This document shows, one piece after another, positions 33,300 to 46,800 of a stretch of DNA of 64,000 nt. Each line of letters begins with the position of its first letter. Position 1 is the stretch's first letter. Below the pieces are notes generated by a model. It worked only from the letters and a program-made list of their open reading frames with translations, was not told the origin of the DNA and searched no databases. A program made the translations under genes and the position numbers. The DNA is from Alloactinosynnema sp. L-07 (GTDB taxonomy: Bacteria; Actinomycetota; Actinomycetes; Mycobacteriales; Pseudonocardiaceae), in assembly GCF_900070365.1 (NCBI RefSeq), contig NZ_LN850107.1, forward strand, positions 1,736,001 to 1,800,000. Reading direction: 5' to 3'.

Positions 33300-34186
33300 C
33301 GCTGCTGCGTCCATGCCGCGGCACCCGTCCTTCCGATCGGAGTGGGGATCATCATTTGGGCCAGGACGGCGTCGCCGAGCCGGGTTCCCGGCACGCCGAG
33401 GTCATAGGGCAGGTCGAAGTGGTCGCGGTTGGGTGCGACCACCTCGGTGACCCGGGTCCGCGTCCGCAGTGCCGCGGCCATTCGGTCGTGCTGGCGGATG
33501 TACTCGCCGGTCTCGTTGCCGCCGCGGGCGATGACGACGGGCGGCAGGTTCGGCGGCAGCCAGTGCAGCGGGCTGTTGCGCAGCGCGGTGGAGTCGTCCA
33601 TACCGAGCGCTCGGTTGATGTAGGTGTTCCGGACGGGTTCCAGGTCGTACATTCCGCTGAGCAGGGTTGCCCCCGCGATGTCGACATCGCGGGTGGCGAT
33701 CATCGCCATCGCGGCCAGGTGCGCTCCGGCCGAGGTGCCGGTGAGGTGAATCCGATCAGGTGCGAATCCGAGTTCCCGCGCGTGGGCGCGCAGCCATCGC
33801 AGGCTGCGGCGGACCATCGCGACGATCTCGTCGATGCCCACCGCGGGCGCCAACCCGTAGCCGACCGCGGCGAAGGCCGCACCCGCACGGAGAAACGCTG
33901 GTGCGGCGAAGGCCGAGCTGTCCTTGGTCACGTCCTGCCAGTTGCCGCCGTGTACGAAGACTTGCAGCGACGCGTGCGGCGCCCGCGCGGGAAAGAAGTC
34001 CAAGGTCTCGTCGGGGTGCGGGCCGTAGCGCAGATCGGTCAGGGCCATCGCGTCGCGGCGGGCCGCGGCGCTGAGCTCGCGGTACTCGTCGAGGTAGGCG
34101 GCCAGGCTGGGCACGCACGAGCTGGGGGAGTACTGCCGGTCCAGCGTCGCTTGGTCCCAATTCCTCCAGTCATTCGTGTCGATCAC
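33296..34186 (-). CDS. kynB: arylformamidase (kynurenine formamidase), alpha/beta hydrolase type
   Basis: A 296-residue esterase/lipase-fold enzyme hydrolysing N-formylkynurenine to kynurenine. It has the oxyanion motif VFVHGGNWQ (HGGxW), the nucleophile elbow GTSAGAHLA (Ser), a later Asp region and His in PNRDHFDL near the end. The N-terminus, with WDQATLDRQYSPS, matches arylformamidases rather than general esterases. The GTG start at 34186 overlaps the upstream stop (GTGA), and its own stop overlaps the TDO start. Position between the TDO and DUF6875 genes supports the assignment. Confidence 0.9.
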   Translation of the reverse strand: MIDTNDWRNWDQATLDRQYSPSSCVPSLAAYLDEYRELSAAARRDAMALTDLRYGPHPDETLDFFPARAPHASLQVFVHGGNWQDVTKDSSAFAAPAFLRAGAAFAAVGYGLAPAVGIDEIVAMVRRSLRWLRAHARELGFAPDRIHLTGTSAGAHLAAMAMIATRDVDIAGATLLSGMYDLEPVRNTYINRALGMDDSTALRNSPLHWLPPNLPPVVIARGGNETGEYIRQHDRMAAALRTRTRVTEVVAPNRDHFDLPYDLGVPGTRLGDAVLAQMMIPTPIGRTGAAAWTQQR

Positions 34187-34893
34187 GTCGCCACCGCGGG
34201 GGGCTGGATCCCGTAGGCGGCGCACGCCTTGTCGAACTGGGTGACGAGAACGGGGTCGACGCCGCGGGCTCCTTTCCAGTAGCGGGAGCCGAAGCGGGTC
34301 GCGTAGACCATGAACCAGTCCTCCCGACCTGAGAGGAACAGCACGTCGTGGACAGCCATCGAACGGATCGCGAACAGGGGCACGGGGGACCGGCTGACCG
34401 CGAAGTCTGGGTTGCGGGCCGCCACCTCGTCGCAGTCCTGGTGGAACTGGCCGATCATCATGCCGCGGTGCACGCTCTCCGACTTGACGGCGGCATGGGC
34501 TTGGTCGAGCACTTCGAGGGAGTCGCGGGCGAGATCGGGTAGCACGACCAGCAGTGCGTGCAGGTTCGGGTTGCTCGCCTTCCACTCGATGTCGTCGAAC
34601 TCGTCGAGGGCACACCGCATCAGCTCGGTCATCAGTGCCGCGCTGGGCGAAGACCCGACCAGTCGCACCCTGGTCTCCAGTGAACCCATGCGCTGGGCGG
34701 GCTCGACGAACGGGCACACCGGTCCGGGGCGTCCGATCAGGCTGTGCGGCCGGGTGATGTAGGTCCCCAGCCAGTCCTCGACGAGCACCAGCGCGTGGTC
34801 GATGCTCACGGGTAGTACATCGGTCAACATGGTTCCCTCGCCCGCTAGTTTTCGGATTCGGTCAGCGAGAAGCTCCGGTTCACGATCGGCCAT
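34183..34893 (-). CDS. DUF6875-like protein; candidate for missing kynurenine hydroxylation
   Basis: A 236-residue protein with no enzyme motif I can name. Distinctive segments are [13 protein letters not shown] (conserved Cys), [33 protein letters not shown] and [21 protein letters not shown]. These resemble a family found in actinobacterial secondary-metabolite clusters, which I recall as DUF6875. Conserved His residues would allow metal or heme binding, but this is speculation. It overlaps acmC by 14 bases and the formamidase by 4, so it is expressed with the 4-MHA genes. Since no kynurenine 3-monooxygenase is visible in the window, this protein is a candidate for that step or for handling its product. 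Confidence 0.6.
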   Translation of the reverse strand: MADREPELLADRIRKLAGEGTMLTDVLPVSIDHALVLVEDWLGTYITRPHSLIGRPGPVCPFVEPAQRMGSLETRVRLVGSSPSAALMTELMRCALDEFDDIEWKASNPNLHALLVVLPDLARDSLEVLDQAHAAVKSESVHRGMMIGQFHQDCDEVAARNPDFAVSRSPVPLFAIRSMAVHDVLFLSGREDWFMVYATRFGSRYWKGARGVDPVLVTQFDKACAAYGIQPPAVAT

Positions 34894-37800
34894 CGCCCAG
34901 TTCCTGAAGTCTGGCGGCCAGCAGGCGTCCGACTTCGGCCAGCGAGGTAGGCCTGGTCAACATCGTGCCGTGTTCGCCCGGGATCACATGCATCTCGATC
35001 GCCCCGGAAACGAACGGCCGCCAGGCTTTCGCGGTCACATCGGGTTCTTGCTGATCGGTCGTCGTCAGGAGCAGGAGATCGCCGTGGAACTTCTCGGGGG
35101 CGTAGTCGATCAGCAGGTGCGTGTTGTTGGCGGAGATCTCCATGATCGACCGCAGTCGGTGCTCTTCGAGATTCGACAGCGCGCTGCCCTGCTCGCGCAG
35201 GATCGCCATCGTCGTGGCGAAGGTCAACGGCTCGCCGGTGGTCCTGGCCGAGTCGCCGTCCACCAGACCGACGAGGTACTGCAGGTGCTCGTGCAGCTGG
35301 CTGTCGTCGAGTTCGGGAACGTCGGCGTGGGTGAGTCCCTTCCAGCCAGGGAACACGTCGAGCACCGCGAGCAGCGCCACGGACTCGCCGCGCCGCTGTA
35401 GCTCGGTGGCCATCGCGTGCGCCGCCAGGCCGCCGAAGGACCAGCCGAGCACGTGGTAGGGGCCCGCGGGCTGGACCAGCTGGATCTGGTCGGCGTAGTC
35501 CACCGCCATCTCCACCAGCGATGTCGGACGCGGCTCGGGTTTGCCCAGGCTGCGGGCTTGGATGCCGTAGATCGGGCGGCTCGGGTCGACGTGCTTGATC
35601 AACCCGGTGTAGGTCCAGCTGATCCCGCCGCCGGGGTGGACGCAGAACAGAGGCGGGTTCTCACCCCTGGCGCGCAGCGGCAGCATCACCTCGAAGGCGT
35701 CGCCCGCGTCGTCGACGTCGAGTCGGGTGGCGATGCCCGCGGGTGTCGCGGTCTCGAAGAGGGTGCGGATCCCGAGTTCGGCGCCGAACGTCGCCCGGAT
35801 GCGGGCGATGAGCCTGGTGGCGAGCAGGGAATGCCCGCCCAGCTGGAAGAAGTCGTCGTCGACCCCGACTCGGTCCATGCCGAGTATCTCGGCGAAGAGC
35901 TCGCAGAGGACCTGTTCCTGCGGTGTCCTCGGCGCCCGGCCCGCGTTCTCGGTGTCGAAGTCCGGGGCGGGCAGCGCTGCCCGGTCCAGTTTCCCGTTGG
36001 CGGTCAGCGGGATCGCGGTCAGCGGGATGATCGCCGCGGGCACCATGTAGTCGGGCAGGTGGGCCCGTGCGTGATCGCGCAGTGCGGTGATGACCGCGCC
36101 GGTGGTGCGGTTGGTCACGGGGTTGTTGGTGTACGCGGTGAGCGGGGTGGCCGGGTTGGGCTTCGCGCCGGGCAGATAGAGGTCGGTGAGCGGGGCATCC
36201 GCGTCCTGCGGGGTAAGGAGGATGTCGACGGTGTCGGGCGTGGTGTTCCACGTGGCGTCGGCCCGGTAGCCGTGATCACATGCCAGGGCGTGAAAGGTTT
36301 CCAGGTCGGGGGAATCGACGGGCGTGGCCACCGAGAGCGTGTCGTCGTCGTGGACGGCACGGCTCAGTGCGGCCTCGTAGGTGAGTCGGGTGTTGGGGAC
36401 GCCGGTGAGGCGTAGTGAGGTGGGTTTTTGGGTGGTGAGGTGGTTTTCGAGTGCTGCGAGGGTGGTCCATTGGAGGGTGGGTGCGTTGGTGAGGGAGTGG
36501 GGGTTGGTGCCTGTTTTGTGGAGGGTGACGTCGTAGCGGTGTCGGGTGAGTTCGTTGTGGTGGTGTCCGCGTTTGACGCGGATGTTGGTGGCGGTGATGT
36601 CGTTGAGGTGGTGGGGGAGGTTGACGAAGAAGTCGGGGTCGACGAGGAGTTCCTTCTCCAACAGGACGGCGTGCTCGACGGCGCCGCGCACGGCCGCGGC
36701 ATCGTGAGGCGTGTCGGCGCGGTGGGCGTGGATGGCGGTGGTGAGGGTGCGTAGCAGGCGTTTGTTGCGGATGTCGCCGAGGAAGATCGTTCCGCCGGGG
36801 GTGAGCAGGTGCAGTGCGTTGGTCAGTACTTCGACGAGGTAGGCGGTGTTGGGGAAGTACTGGACCACCGAGTTGAGGATGACGGTGTCGAAGCCCGCTG
36901 GGAGCCCTCCCGGGTCGTGAGCGGCCTGGGTGCGTAGCCGCACCCGCCCGGCCAGTTCCGGGTCGCCGTCGACGTGCCCCTGCAACGCCCCGATGACCGA
37001 GTCGGAGAAGTCGGTTCCCCAGTACGACTCGGTGTGGGGGGCGAGTTGGGAGAGCAGGAGCCCGGTGCCGACACCGAGTTCCAGCACGTGCCGCGGTCGA
37101 GTCTCCAGAATTCGTTCCACGGTGGCGCCGCGCCACTCCCGCATCTGGTCCAGCCCGATCGGCCTGCCGTCATAGCTGCTGTTCCAGCCGACGAAGTCCT
37201 CGCCGAACGCCGCGGCCTCCGGTCCGGTGTAGAGGGAGTCGTAGAGCTGTCGCCATTCGCTGATCTGGTCGTTCTCGGTTTGTTCGTCGCGGGTGTCGGT
37301 GGCGGTGGCGGTGTCGGGGACGACGTAGGCGATGAGCCGGTGGTCGTCCTGTCGGTCTTGGCGGACGATGACGGCGGCATGGGCGATGCCGGGGTGTCGG
37401 GTCAGGACGGTTTCGATTTCGCCTGGTTCGATGCGGAAGCCGCGGAGTTTGACCTGGTCGTCGGTGCGGCCGAGGTAGTCCAGGTCGCCTTGGGCGGTCC
37501 ACCTGGCCAGGTCGCCGGTGCGGTACATCCGGCCGCCCGCTGGGCCGTGTGGGTCGGCGACGAAGCGTTGTGCGGTGAGGCCGGGTTGGTGGAGGTAGCC
37601 TTGTGCGACACCGGTTCCGGCGATGTAGAGCTCGCCCGCGACACCGGGCGGAACCAACCGCAGACTCCTGTCGAGCACGTAGGCGCGCATGCCCGCCATG
37701 GGCCTGCCGATGGGCACAGACGGCCCCACTTGGTCCGATGGCTTCACCGGGTGGCAGGTGGCGAACGTGGTCGTCTCCGTCGGGCCATAGCCGTTGACCA

Positions 37801-40800
37801 GAACAGTGTCGGGACAGACATCGAGCACTCGGCGGACCGACGCCGGTGACACAGCTTCACCACCGGTCCAGACCTGGCGCACACCCCTGATGCAGTCCGG
37901 GGCGTGATCGGCGAGGACCGTGAACAGCGAACTTGTCAGCCACAGCGCCGTGATCGAGTGCTCGGTGATCACCTGCTTGAGCACGTGGACATCGAGGTCG
38001 CCGGGCGATGCCACGACTACTTGGCCGCCGCCCAGCAGCGGGACCCACAGCTCGAAGGTCGACGCGTCGAACGCCGTTGACGAGTGCAGCAGGACGCGTC
38101 GCCGCGCGTCGCTGTCCCAGTGCGGGTCCGCGGCGAGGTTTGCCACGTCGCGGTGGGTTACGCCGATACCTTTCGGACGCCCTGTCGACCCTGACGTATA
38201 CATGACGTAGGCGAGTTGGTCCGGATCGACCAGGATGGCGGGGGCGTCGTCGCGCTGGGCCTCGGCGTCGACAGTGAGGATGTCGACGCCTTCGGGAATC
38301 CGATTGGGCGCGGGCGCCTTGTCGACCAGCAGCAGCCGCGTTCCGGTCTCGGCCAGCACTAGATCGATCCGAGTGGCCGGGTACCGCGGATCGAGCGGCA
38401 CATAGGTTCCACCCGCCTTCAGCACCGCCAGGATGGCCACCACCAAGCCGATCGACCGGTCGAGCAGCAGCGCCACCGGGTCGCCATGGCGGACACCTCG
38501 GGAGATCAGGACATGTGCCAGCGCGTTCGCTCGCGCGTCCAGTTCGGCATAAGCCACCGTCGTGTCGTCGAACGTCACCGCCGGGGCGTTCGGCGTGGCG
38601 GCGGCCTGGGCGGCGAACAGCTCCGGCAGGCTCTGGTCCCAACCGGCGACCTCGGCGCCCCCGTGCGCGGCGGTCAGGGTCCGCTGGTCCTCAGCGGTGA
38701 GCAGGTCGATGGTTCCGATGGGCTGGTCGGGGTCGCCGACCGCGACGCTCAGCAGACGCAGCCAGCGTGCGAACAGGGCCTCGACCGCGCTCTTGTCGAA
38801 GAGGTCGTCGGCGTACTCGACGACGCCGAAGATCCCCTGGGGCTCGCCCGCGGCACTCCGCCGCTCAGCCAGGCTGAAGAACAGGTCGAACTTGGCGGTC
38901 CCCGTCCGTCCCGGCGCGATGTCCACTCGGAGCCCGGGAAGGTCGAACACGCCCTCCGGGGCGTTCTGCAGCGCGAGCATGATCTGGAACAGGGGATGGC
39001 GGGCCAGTGACCTGGTCGGGTTCAGCACCTCGACGAGGTACTCGAACGGCACGTCCTGGTGGGCGTAGGCCGCCAGCGCGGTGTCGCGGACCCTGGCGAC
39101 GAGTTCGGTGAAGCTCGGGTTGTTCGAGGTGTCCGTGCGCAGCACGAGAGTATTGACGAAGAATCCGACGAGGTCGTCGAGCGCTTGGTCGGTGCGCCCG
39201 GCGATCGGGCTGCCGATCGGGATGTCCTCGCCCGCGCCCAGCCGCGACAGCAGGGCGGCCAGCCCGGCCTGCAGCACCATGAACAGGCTGGCGCCTGCTT
39301 CCATGGCCACGTCCATCAGCCGCCGGTGCAGCCCCGCGTCAACCTCGACCATGACGTAGTCGCCGCGGTAGGACGCGACCGGGGGCCGCGGTCGGTCGCT
39401 GGGCAGGGTGAGCTGTTCTGGCAGACCGGACAGCTGTCCGACCCAGTACTCGATCTGCGCGGCGAAGAGGCTGTCGGGGTCGTCCTGGTCGCCCAGCAGT
39501 TCGCTCTGCCACAGGGTGTAGTCGGCGTAGTGGACGGGCAGCGGCGCCCAGTCAGGCGACTCGCCTTGGCAGTGCGCGGCGTAGGCCATGGTCAGGTCGC
39601 CGGACAGGGGGCCGAGCGACCACCCGTCGCCCGCGATGTGGTGCACCACCACCAGAAGCACGTGCTCGTCGGGCGAGAGCGCGAAGAGCACGGCGCGCAG
39701 CGGCGGTTCGGCGGCCAGGTCGAATCCCCGTCGGGCCGTGTCGTCGAGCAGGCCGGACAGTTCCGCGTGGCTCGTCGACACGACCGGCAACTCCGGGCGG
39801 GCCGCGCCGACGTCGAGGATGTGCTGACAAGGCCTGCCATCGGCTTCGGGAAAGATCGTGCGCAGGCTCTCGTGTCGATCCACCACGTCGCCGAGGGCGG
39901 CCACCAGCGCCGACCGGTTCAGCGAGCCGACCAGGTGCAGGGCGAGCGGGATGTTGTAGGTGGCGCTCGCGCCTTCCATCTTGTGGATGAACCACAGCCG
40001 CCGCTGGGCGAAGGACAGCGGCATCACCTCAGGTCGCGTCCGCCGCGCCAAGCCCAGTCTGCTCGGCCCGGCCACGTGCAGGTTGGCGGCGATGCCCGCC
40101 GGGGTGGCGGTCTCGAACAGAGTGCGGAGACTCAGCTCGACGCCGAAGGTTGTGCGGATGCGCGCGATCAGCCGGGTGGCGAGCAGGGAATGTCCGCCCA
40201 GCTCGAAGAAGTTGTCCTCGGCACCCGTCCTGGCCAACCCCAGCACCTGGGCGAACAGGTCGCACAGGATTTGCTCCTGGGGCGTGCGCGGATCGCGGGT
40301 CGACCCCGCGGCGGCGAAGTCCGGCGCGGGCAGGGCGCGACGGTTGAGTTTTCCGTTGGGCGTGAGGGGAAGCGCGGTGATGGGGATGATCGCCGCGGGA
40401 ACCATGTAGTCAGGCAGCAGGCGGCGTGCGCGTTCCTTGAGTTCGCTGACAAGCTTGCCGGTGTCGCGGCCTGCCGCGGGGTTGTTGGTGTAGCCGGCAA
40501 GTGGTATCGCCCGGGCGGGGCTCGTGGTGGGGAGATACAGGTCGGCGGGAACCCGGTCGCCGACGTCGGTGCGGGACGCGAACACGATGTCGACGGTGTC
40601 AAGCGTGCTGTTCCAGGTGGCGGCGGCCCAGTACGCGTACTTGTGCGCCAGCTCGTGGAAGGTCTCGATATCGGGTGCGATGGGCGTCTGAGGAGACTGC
40701 GGAAGCGGTTCGCCGTCGTCGATCGCTCGGGTGAGCGCGATCTCGTGGGTGAGTCGGGTGTTGGGGACGCCGGTGAGGCGTAGTGAGGTGGGTTTTTGGG

Positions 40801-43800
40801 TGGTGAGGTGGTTTTCGAGTGCTGCGAGGGTGGTCCATTGGAGGGTGGGTGCGTTGGTGAGGGAGTGGGGGTTGGTGCCTGTTTTGTGGAGGGTGACGTC
40901 GTAGCGGTGTCGGGTGAGTTCGTTGTGGTGGTGTCCGCGTTTGACGCGGATGTTGGTGGCGGTGATGTCGTTGAGGTGGTGGGGGAGGTTGACGAAGAAG
41001 TCAGGGTCGATCAGGAGTTCTTTTTCGAGGATGACGCTGTGCTCGATGGCACGCCGCAGCACCGAGGTCTCCACGGACGACTCGGCGCGGTGGGCGTGGA
41101 TGGCGGTGGTGAGGGTGCGTAGCAGGCGATTGTTGCGGATGTCGCCGAGGAAGATCGTTCCGCCGGGGGTGAGCAGGTGCAGAGCGTTGGTCAGTACTTC
41201 GACGAGGTAGGCGGTGTTGGGGAAGTACTGGACGACCGAGTTGAGGATGATCGTGTCGAAGTGGTCCGCGGGGAGTCCGCGGGTGTCATGCGCGGCCTGG
41301 GCCAGGAGGTGAACCCGTTCGGCCAACTGGGGCCGGTCATCGACGTGGCCCCGCAGCGCCGCGATGACCGAGTCGGAGAAGTCGGTTCCCCAGTAGGACT
41401 CGGTGTGGGGGGCGAGTTGGGAGAGCAGGAGCCCGGTGCCGACACCGAGTTCCAGCACGTGCCGCGGCCGTGTCTCCATGACGCGTTCGACCGTCTTGGC
41501 CTGCCATTCGCGCATGTGCTCCGCTGGGATCGGCTGCCCGTCGTAGCTGCTGTTCCAACTCGCGAAGTCCGCACCGAACGGCGCCGCCTCGGCGGTGGCG
41601 TAGACGGAGTCGTAGAGCTGCCGCCATTCGCTGATCTGGTCGTTCTCGGTCTGTTCGTCGCGGATGTCGGTGGCGGTGTCCGGGACCACGTAGGCGATGA
41701 GCCGGTGGTCGTCCTGCCGGTCTTGGCGGACGATGACGGCGGCGTCGGCTACCTGGCCGTGTCCAGTTAGGACGGTCTCGATCTCGCCTGGTTCGATGCG
41801 GAAGCCGCGGAGTTTGACTTGGTCGTCGGTGCGGCCGAGGTAGTCCAGGTCGCCTTGGGCGGTCCACTTCGCCAGGTCGCCGGTGCGGTACATCCGGCCG
41901 CCCGTGGGGCCGTGTGGGTCGGCGACGAAGCGTTGTGCGGTGAGGCCGGGTTGGTGGAGATATCCTTGTGCGAGGCCGGTTCCGGCGATGTAGAGCTCGC
42001 CCGCGACACCGGGCGGCACCAACCGCAGGCTCCTGTCGAGCACGTAGACGGCGGTGTTCGCGATCGGCTTGCCGATCAGCGGTGCGCTGGACCCCGCGGT
42101 CAGGACCGCGCTGGTCGACCAGATGGTCGTCTCCGTCGGACCGTAGAGGTTCACGACCTCGGACCCGAGCTCACACAGTGCGTCGGCGAGCCGGGCAGGT
42201 AGTGCCTCGCCACCGACCAGGATCCGCAGCCCGCGCAGGCCGTCCGGATCGTGCGACACCAGCAGCTGCCACAGCGACGGTGTCGCCTGGGCGACAGTGA
42301 CCCCGGCATCCCCGATCAGTTTGAGCACCGCGGCGGGCTGTGGCACGGCTTCCCGGGGCGCCACCACGACCGCGGCTCCGCTGAGCAGCGGCAGGTAGAT
42401 CTCCAGCCCCGCGATGTCGAACGCGATCGTCGTCACGGCCAGCAACCGGTCCGACGGGTCGAGCGGGACGTTCTCGGCCATGGCGTCGAGGAAGTTAACC
42501 AGGGCGCGGTGCGTGACGACGACGCCCTTGGGCTGTCCGGTCGAACCCGACGTGTAGATCACGTAAACGGGCATCGCTCCGGTGAAGGTGACGTCGGGCG
42601 GCGTGGCGGGCTGTGCGTCCACCAACGCCCCCGTGCGGGGGTCGTCCAGCGCCAACCGGGGCACCCGGTCAGGGTCGGCCAGCGCGTCGCCGATGCCGTT
42701 CACCGTCACCAGGAGCGCGGGCCGCGCGTCGCCGAGCATGTAGTCGACGCGGGCCGCGGGGTGCTCGGGGTCCAGCGGCAGATAGGCCGCTCCGGTCTTC
42801 AGCACGGCCAGCAAGGCGACCACCAGCTCGCTCGCCCGGGGCAGGGCCAGCGCCACGATTGTGCCCGGACGGGCGCCCTCGCGTCGGAGCACGTGGGCGA
42901 GCCGGTTGGCCCGCTCGTCGAGTTCCCGGTAGGTCACCGCCGTCTCGCCCGCCACCACCGCCACGGCGTTCGGGGTGGCCGCCGCCCGCTCTTGGAACAA
43001 CTCGGGCAGACAGGCGTCGTAAACGGGGCGAGCTGTGTCATTCCAGGTTCGCGACACCCGCACGTGCTCTTCGGCGGTGAGCACATCGATGTGGCTGAGC
43101 GGCCGATCGGGCGCGCTGACCGCGGCCTCCAGCAGCCGCACCCACCGGGAGAACAGCGTCCGTACGGAACTCGCGTCGAACAGGTCGCCCGCGTACTCCA
43201 CCGCGCCGGTGATCCCGCCCGGCGTGCCGTCGGCGCGGCGCTGCTCCACGAGGCTGAAGAACAGGTCGAACTTGGCCGTCCCCGTCCGTGCCTGCGCGAT
43301 GCTCACCCGCACGTCCGGCAGCTCGAACACGCCTTCCGGCGAGTTCTGCAGCGCCAGCATCACCTGGAACAGTGGATGGTGGGCCAGCGACCGGGTCGGA
43401 TTGAGGACCTCGACCAGGTATTCGAATGGCACATCCTGATGGGAGTAGGCCGCCAGCGACGTCTCCCGGACTCGGCTGACCAGCTCGGCGAACGTCGGGT
43501 CGCCCGAAGTGTCGGTGCGCAGGACCAAGGTATTGACGAAGAACCCGATCAGGTCGTCGAGCGCCTGGTCGGTGCGCCCGGCGATCGGGCTGCCGATCGG
43601 GATGTCCTCGCCCGCGCCCATCCTGCTGAGCAACGTGGCCAAGCCCGCCTGCAGCACCATGAACAGGCTGGCGCCGGTCCGGCGGGCCACGGTCACCAGC
43701 GCGTGGTGCAGTTCGGGGCTGAGGTCGACGGTCAGGAAGTCGCCCCGGTAGGAGGCCACCGGCGGGCGTGGCCGGTCGGTGGGCACCCGCACCTGTTCCG

Positions 43801-46800
43801 GCAGGTCCCTGAGCGCCTCGGTCCAATAGGCGACTTGGGCGGCGAGCAGGCTGCCGCGGTCGTGCTGGTCACCGAGCAGCTCGTTCTGCCACAGCGTGTA
43901 GTCCGCGTACTGCACGGGCAGTGGCGCCCAGTCCGGCGCCGCGCCGCGCGAGCGCGCCGTGTAGGCACGCGCCAGGTCGGCGGCGAGGGGGCTCAGCGAC
44001 CAGCCGTCCCCGGCGATGTGGTGCAGGACCAGCAGCAGGACGTGTTCCTGGGGTCCCAGCACGAACAGGTGCGTACGGATGGGTGCCTGCGTGCCGAGAT
44101 CGAAGGTCTGCCGTGCGGCCGACTCCGACAGCGCGGGCAGGTCGGTTTCGACGGTCTCGGTGACGGTCATCGCCGGACACGCCGTATCGGGGTCGAGCAC
44201 CACCTGCCGTGGCACCCCACCGACGTCCGGGAACACGGTGCGCAGACTCTCGTGCCGGGTGATCACATCGTGCAGGGCCGCCCGCAGCGCCGAGTGGTCC
44301 ACTTCTCCGGAGAACCGCAGTGCCATCGGGATGTTGTAGGTCGCGCTGGGCCCCTCCAACTGGTGCAGGAACCAGATCCGGCGCTGCGCGAACGACAGCG
44401 GCATCGGGTTCGGGCGCTCGTATGGCGTCAATGTGGGCCGCACCGGCCCGCCGTCACCGAGTCGCCCCGCGATGCCCGCGGGCGTCGGGTTCTCGAACAG
44501 CGTGCGCAGTCCCACCTCGACACCGAACGCGGCGCGGACCCGCGCGGTGAGCCGGGTCGCCAGCAGCGAGTGGCCGCCCAAGTCGAAGAAGTCGTCGTCG
44601 ACGCCGACTTTGGCGATTCCCAGAACCTGCGCGTACAGGTCACACAGGATTTGTTCCTGCGGCGTGCGCGGGGCACGGCCGAACCCGAACTCGGCGAAGT
44701 CCGGCGCGGGCAGCGCGGCACGATCGAGTTTTCCGTTCACTGTCAACGGAAGCTCGTCGAGCGCCACGATCGCCGAGGGCACCATGTACTCGGGCAGTCG
44801 TTCGCGCGCGAAGCGCCGCAGCACGTCCGGGCGGGCCTCGGCGCCGGATGGCGCCACCACGTAGGCGAGCAGGCGCTGGTCGCCCGGCCGGTCCTGGCGG
44901 GCGACGACCGCGGCCCGCGCGACGTCGGGATGCTCGGTGAGCAGCGACTCGACCTCGCCCGGCTCGATCCGGAACCCGCGCACTTTGAGCTGGCTGTCCG
45001 CGCGCCCCAAGAATTCCAGGTCGCCATCGGTGTTCCAGCGCACCAGATCGCCGGTGCGGTACATCCGGCCACCCGCGGCGCCATGCGGGTCGGCGACGAA
45101 CCGCTGCGCGGTCAGCGACGACTGGCCCAGGTACCCGCGCGCCAGCCCGCATCCCGTGGCGTACAGCTCGCCCGGCACGCCGGGCGGCACCAGCCGCAGA
45201 CCAGGATCGAGTACGTAAAGCCGGACGTTGTCGACCGGGCGGCCGATCGGCGCCGCCTGCGGCCACTCGTCGACGTCGGCTGGGAGGGTGTGCGAGCTGA
45301 GCATCTGGGTCTCGGTGGGCCCGTAGTGGTTGTGCAGCCGCCTGCCGGGAACCTTGCGGTGGAAGTCCCGGACCTCGCGGCTCAGCGTCAGCGCCTCGCC
45401 TGCCTGCACGATCTCGGTAAGCAGCGGAAGATCGAGTCCCTGCGCGTTGGCCGCCTCGGCAAGCGCTTCCACCACCAGGTTCGGTGCGAGCAACTCGTTC
45501 ACGTCGTGCTTGTCGAGCCACCGCGCGAACAACTCGGGGTCACGGCGCACGTCGTCGGATGGCACGACGAGGGTCTTGCCGTACAGCACCGCGGACAGGA
45601 CCTCCTGCGCCGAGACGTCGAAGCTCAAGGCGGTGAACTGGGCGGTCCTGGTGCCAGGGCCGCCACCGAGCATCCGATGGTGCCACCGCAGCACGTTGGT
45701 CAGCCCGGCGTAGGTCATCATCACGGCCTTCGGCCTGCCGGTCGAGCCGGAGGTGTAGATGAGGTAAACCGGGTGGGCGCCGGCCAGCGGGCCGGTGCGC
45801 TCCGCGTCGGTCGGGTCGGCGTCCGAGCGCCCGGCGACCATGGTCACGGTGTCGGGATCGTCCAGCACCAGGGTCGGGACAACGCAGTCCTCGGGGACGC
45901 ACCCGACCGTCTTCGTGCTGGTGATCAGCACGCTCGGTCCGGCGTTGTCCAGCATCAGCCGGATGCGCGAGGCCGGGTAGTCGGGATCGATCGGCAGATA
46001 CGCCGCGCCCGCCTTGAGCACCGCGAGGATCGCGATCACGAACTCCGGGATGCGCGGCAGCGCCAGGGCAACGACGCTGTCCGGTCCGACCCCCCGCGCG
46101 ATGAGCGCCCTCGCGAGTTGGTTGGCGCGGCTGTTGAGCTCCGCATAGGACAGGGCGGTGTCGTCGAAGCGCACCGCGGCCGCGTCGGGGGTGGCCGCCG
46201 CCTGGATCTCGAACGCGCCGGGCAGACTGGTCGCGCCGACGTCCTTGTCGGTGTCGTTGTACCCAGTCAGCGCCCGGTGCTCGTCCGCGCTCAGCAGGTC
46301 GATCCGTGCGAGCGGGGTATCAGGTTCGCTAGCCGCCAGTTCGAGTACCCGCACGAGCCGGGAGACGAGCGCGTCCGCGTAGTCCTGGTCGAACAGGTCG
46401 TCACGGTAGTCCAGGCGCAGGTACAGCCGCTTTCCCGGCGCGGCGACAAGCGTGAGCGGGTAGTGCGTCGCGTCGCGGCCGCGGTGCAGGGCGGGGCTGA
46501 CCCGCAATCCCGCGTCCTGCCCGGGGGTGTCGCTCGCGTCGGGGTCATCCCACGGGTAGTTCTCGAACACCATCATGGTGTCGTACAACTCGCTCATCCC
46601 GGTCAGATGCTGGATCTGGGGCAGTCCGAGGTGGTGGTGCGCGGTGAGCGGGAACTGCTCTTCCTGCACCCGGTTGATCAAGGCCCGCAAGGTCTCGCCG
46701 GGGTCGATCCCCACCCGGACCGGGACCATGTTGATGAACAGGCCGACCATCGTCTCGACATCGGGGAACTGCGGCGGGCGCCCGGACACCACGGCGCCGA

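Noticed and set aside
36380..41002. Repeats in acmC as part of a CRISPR array or mobile element
   Set aside because: Only two long in-frame copies exist, both within homologous methyltransferase domains; there is no spacer pattern or transposase.
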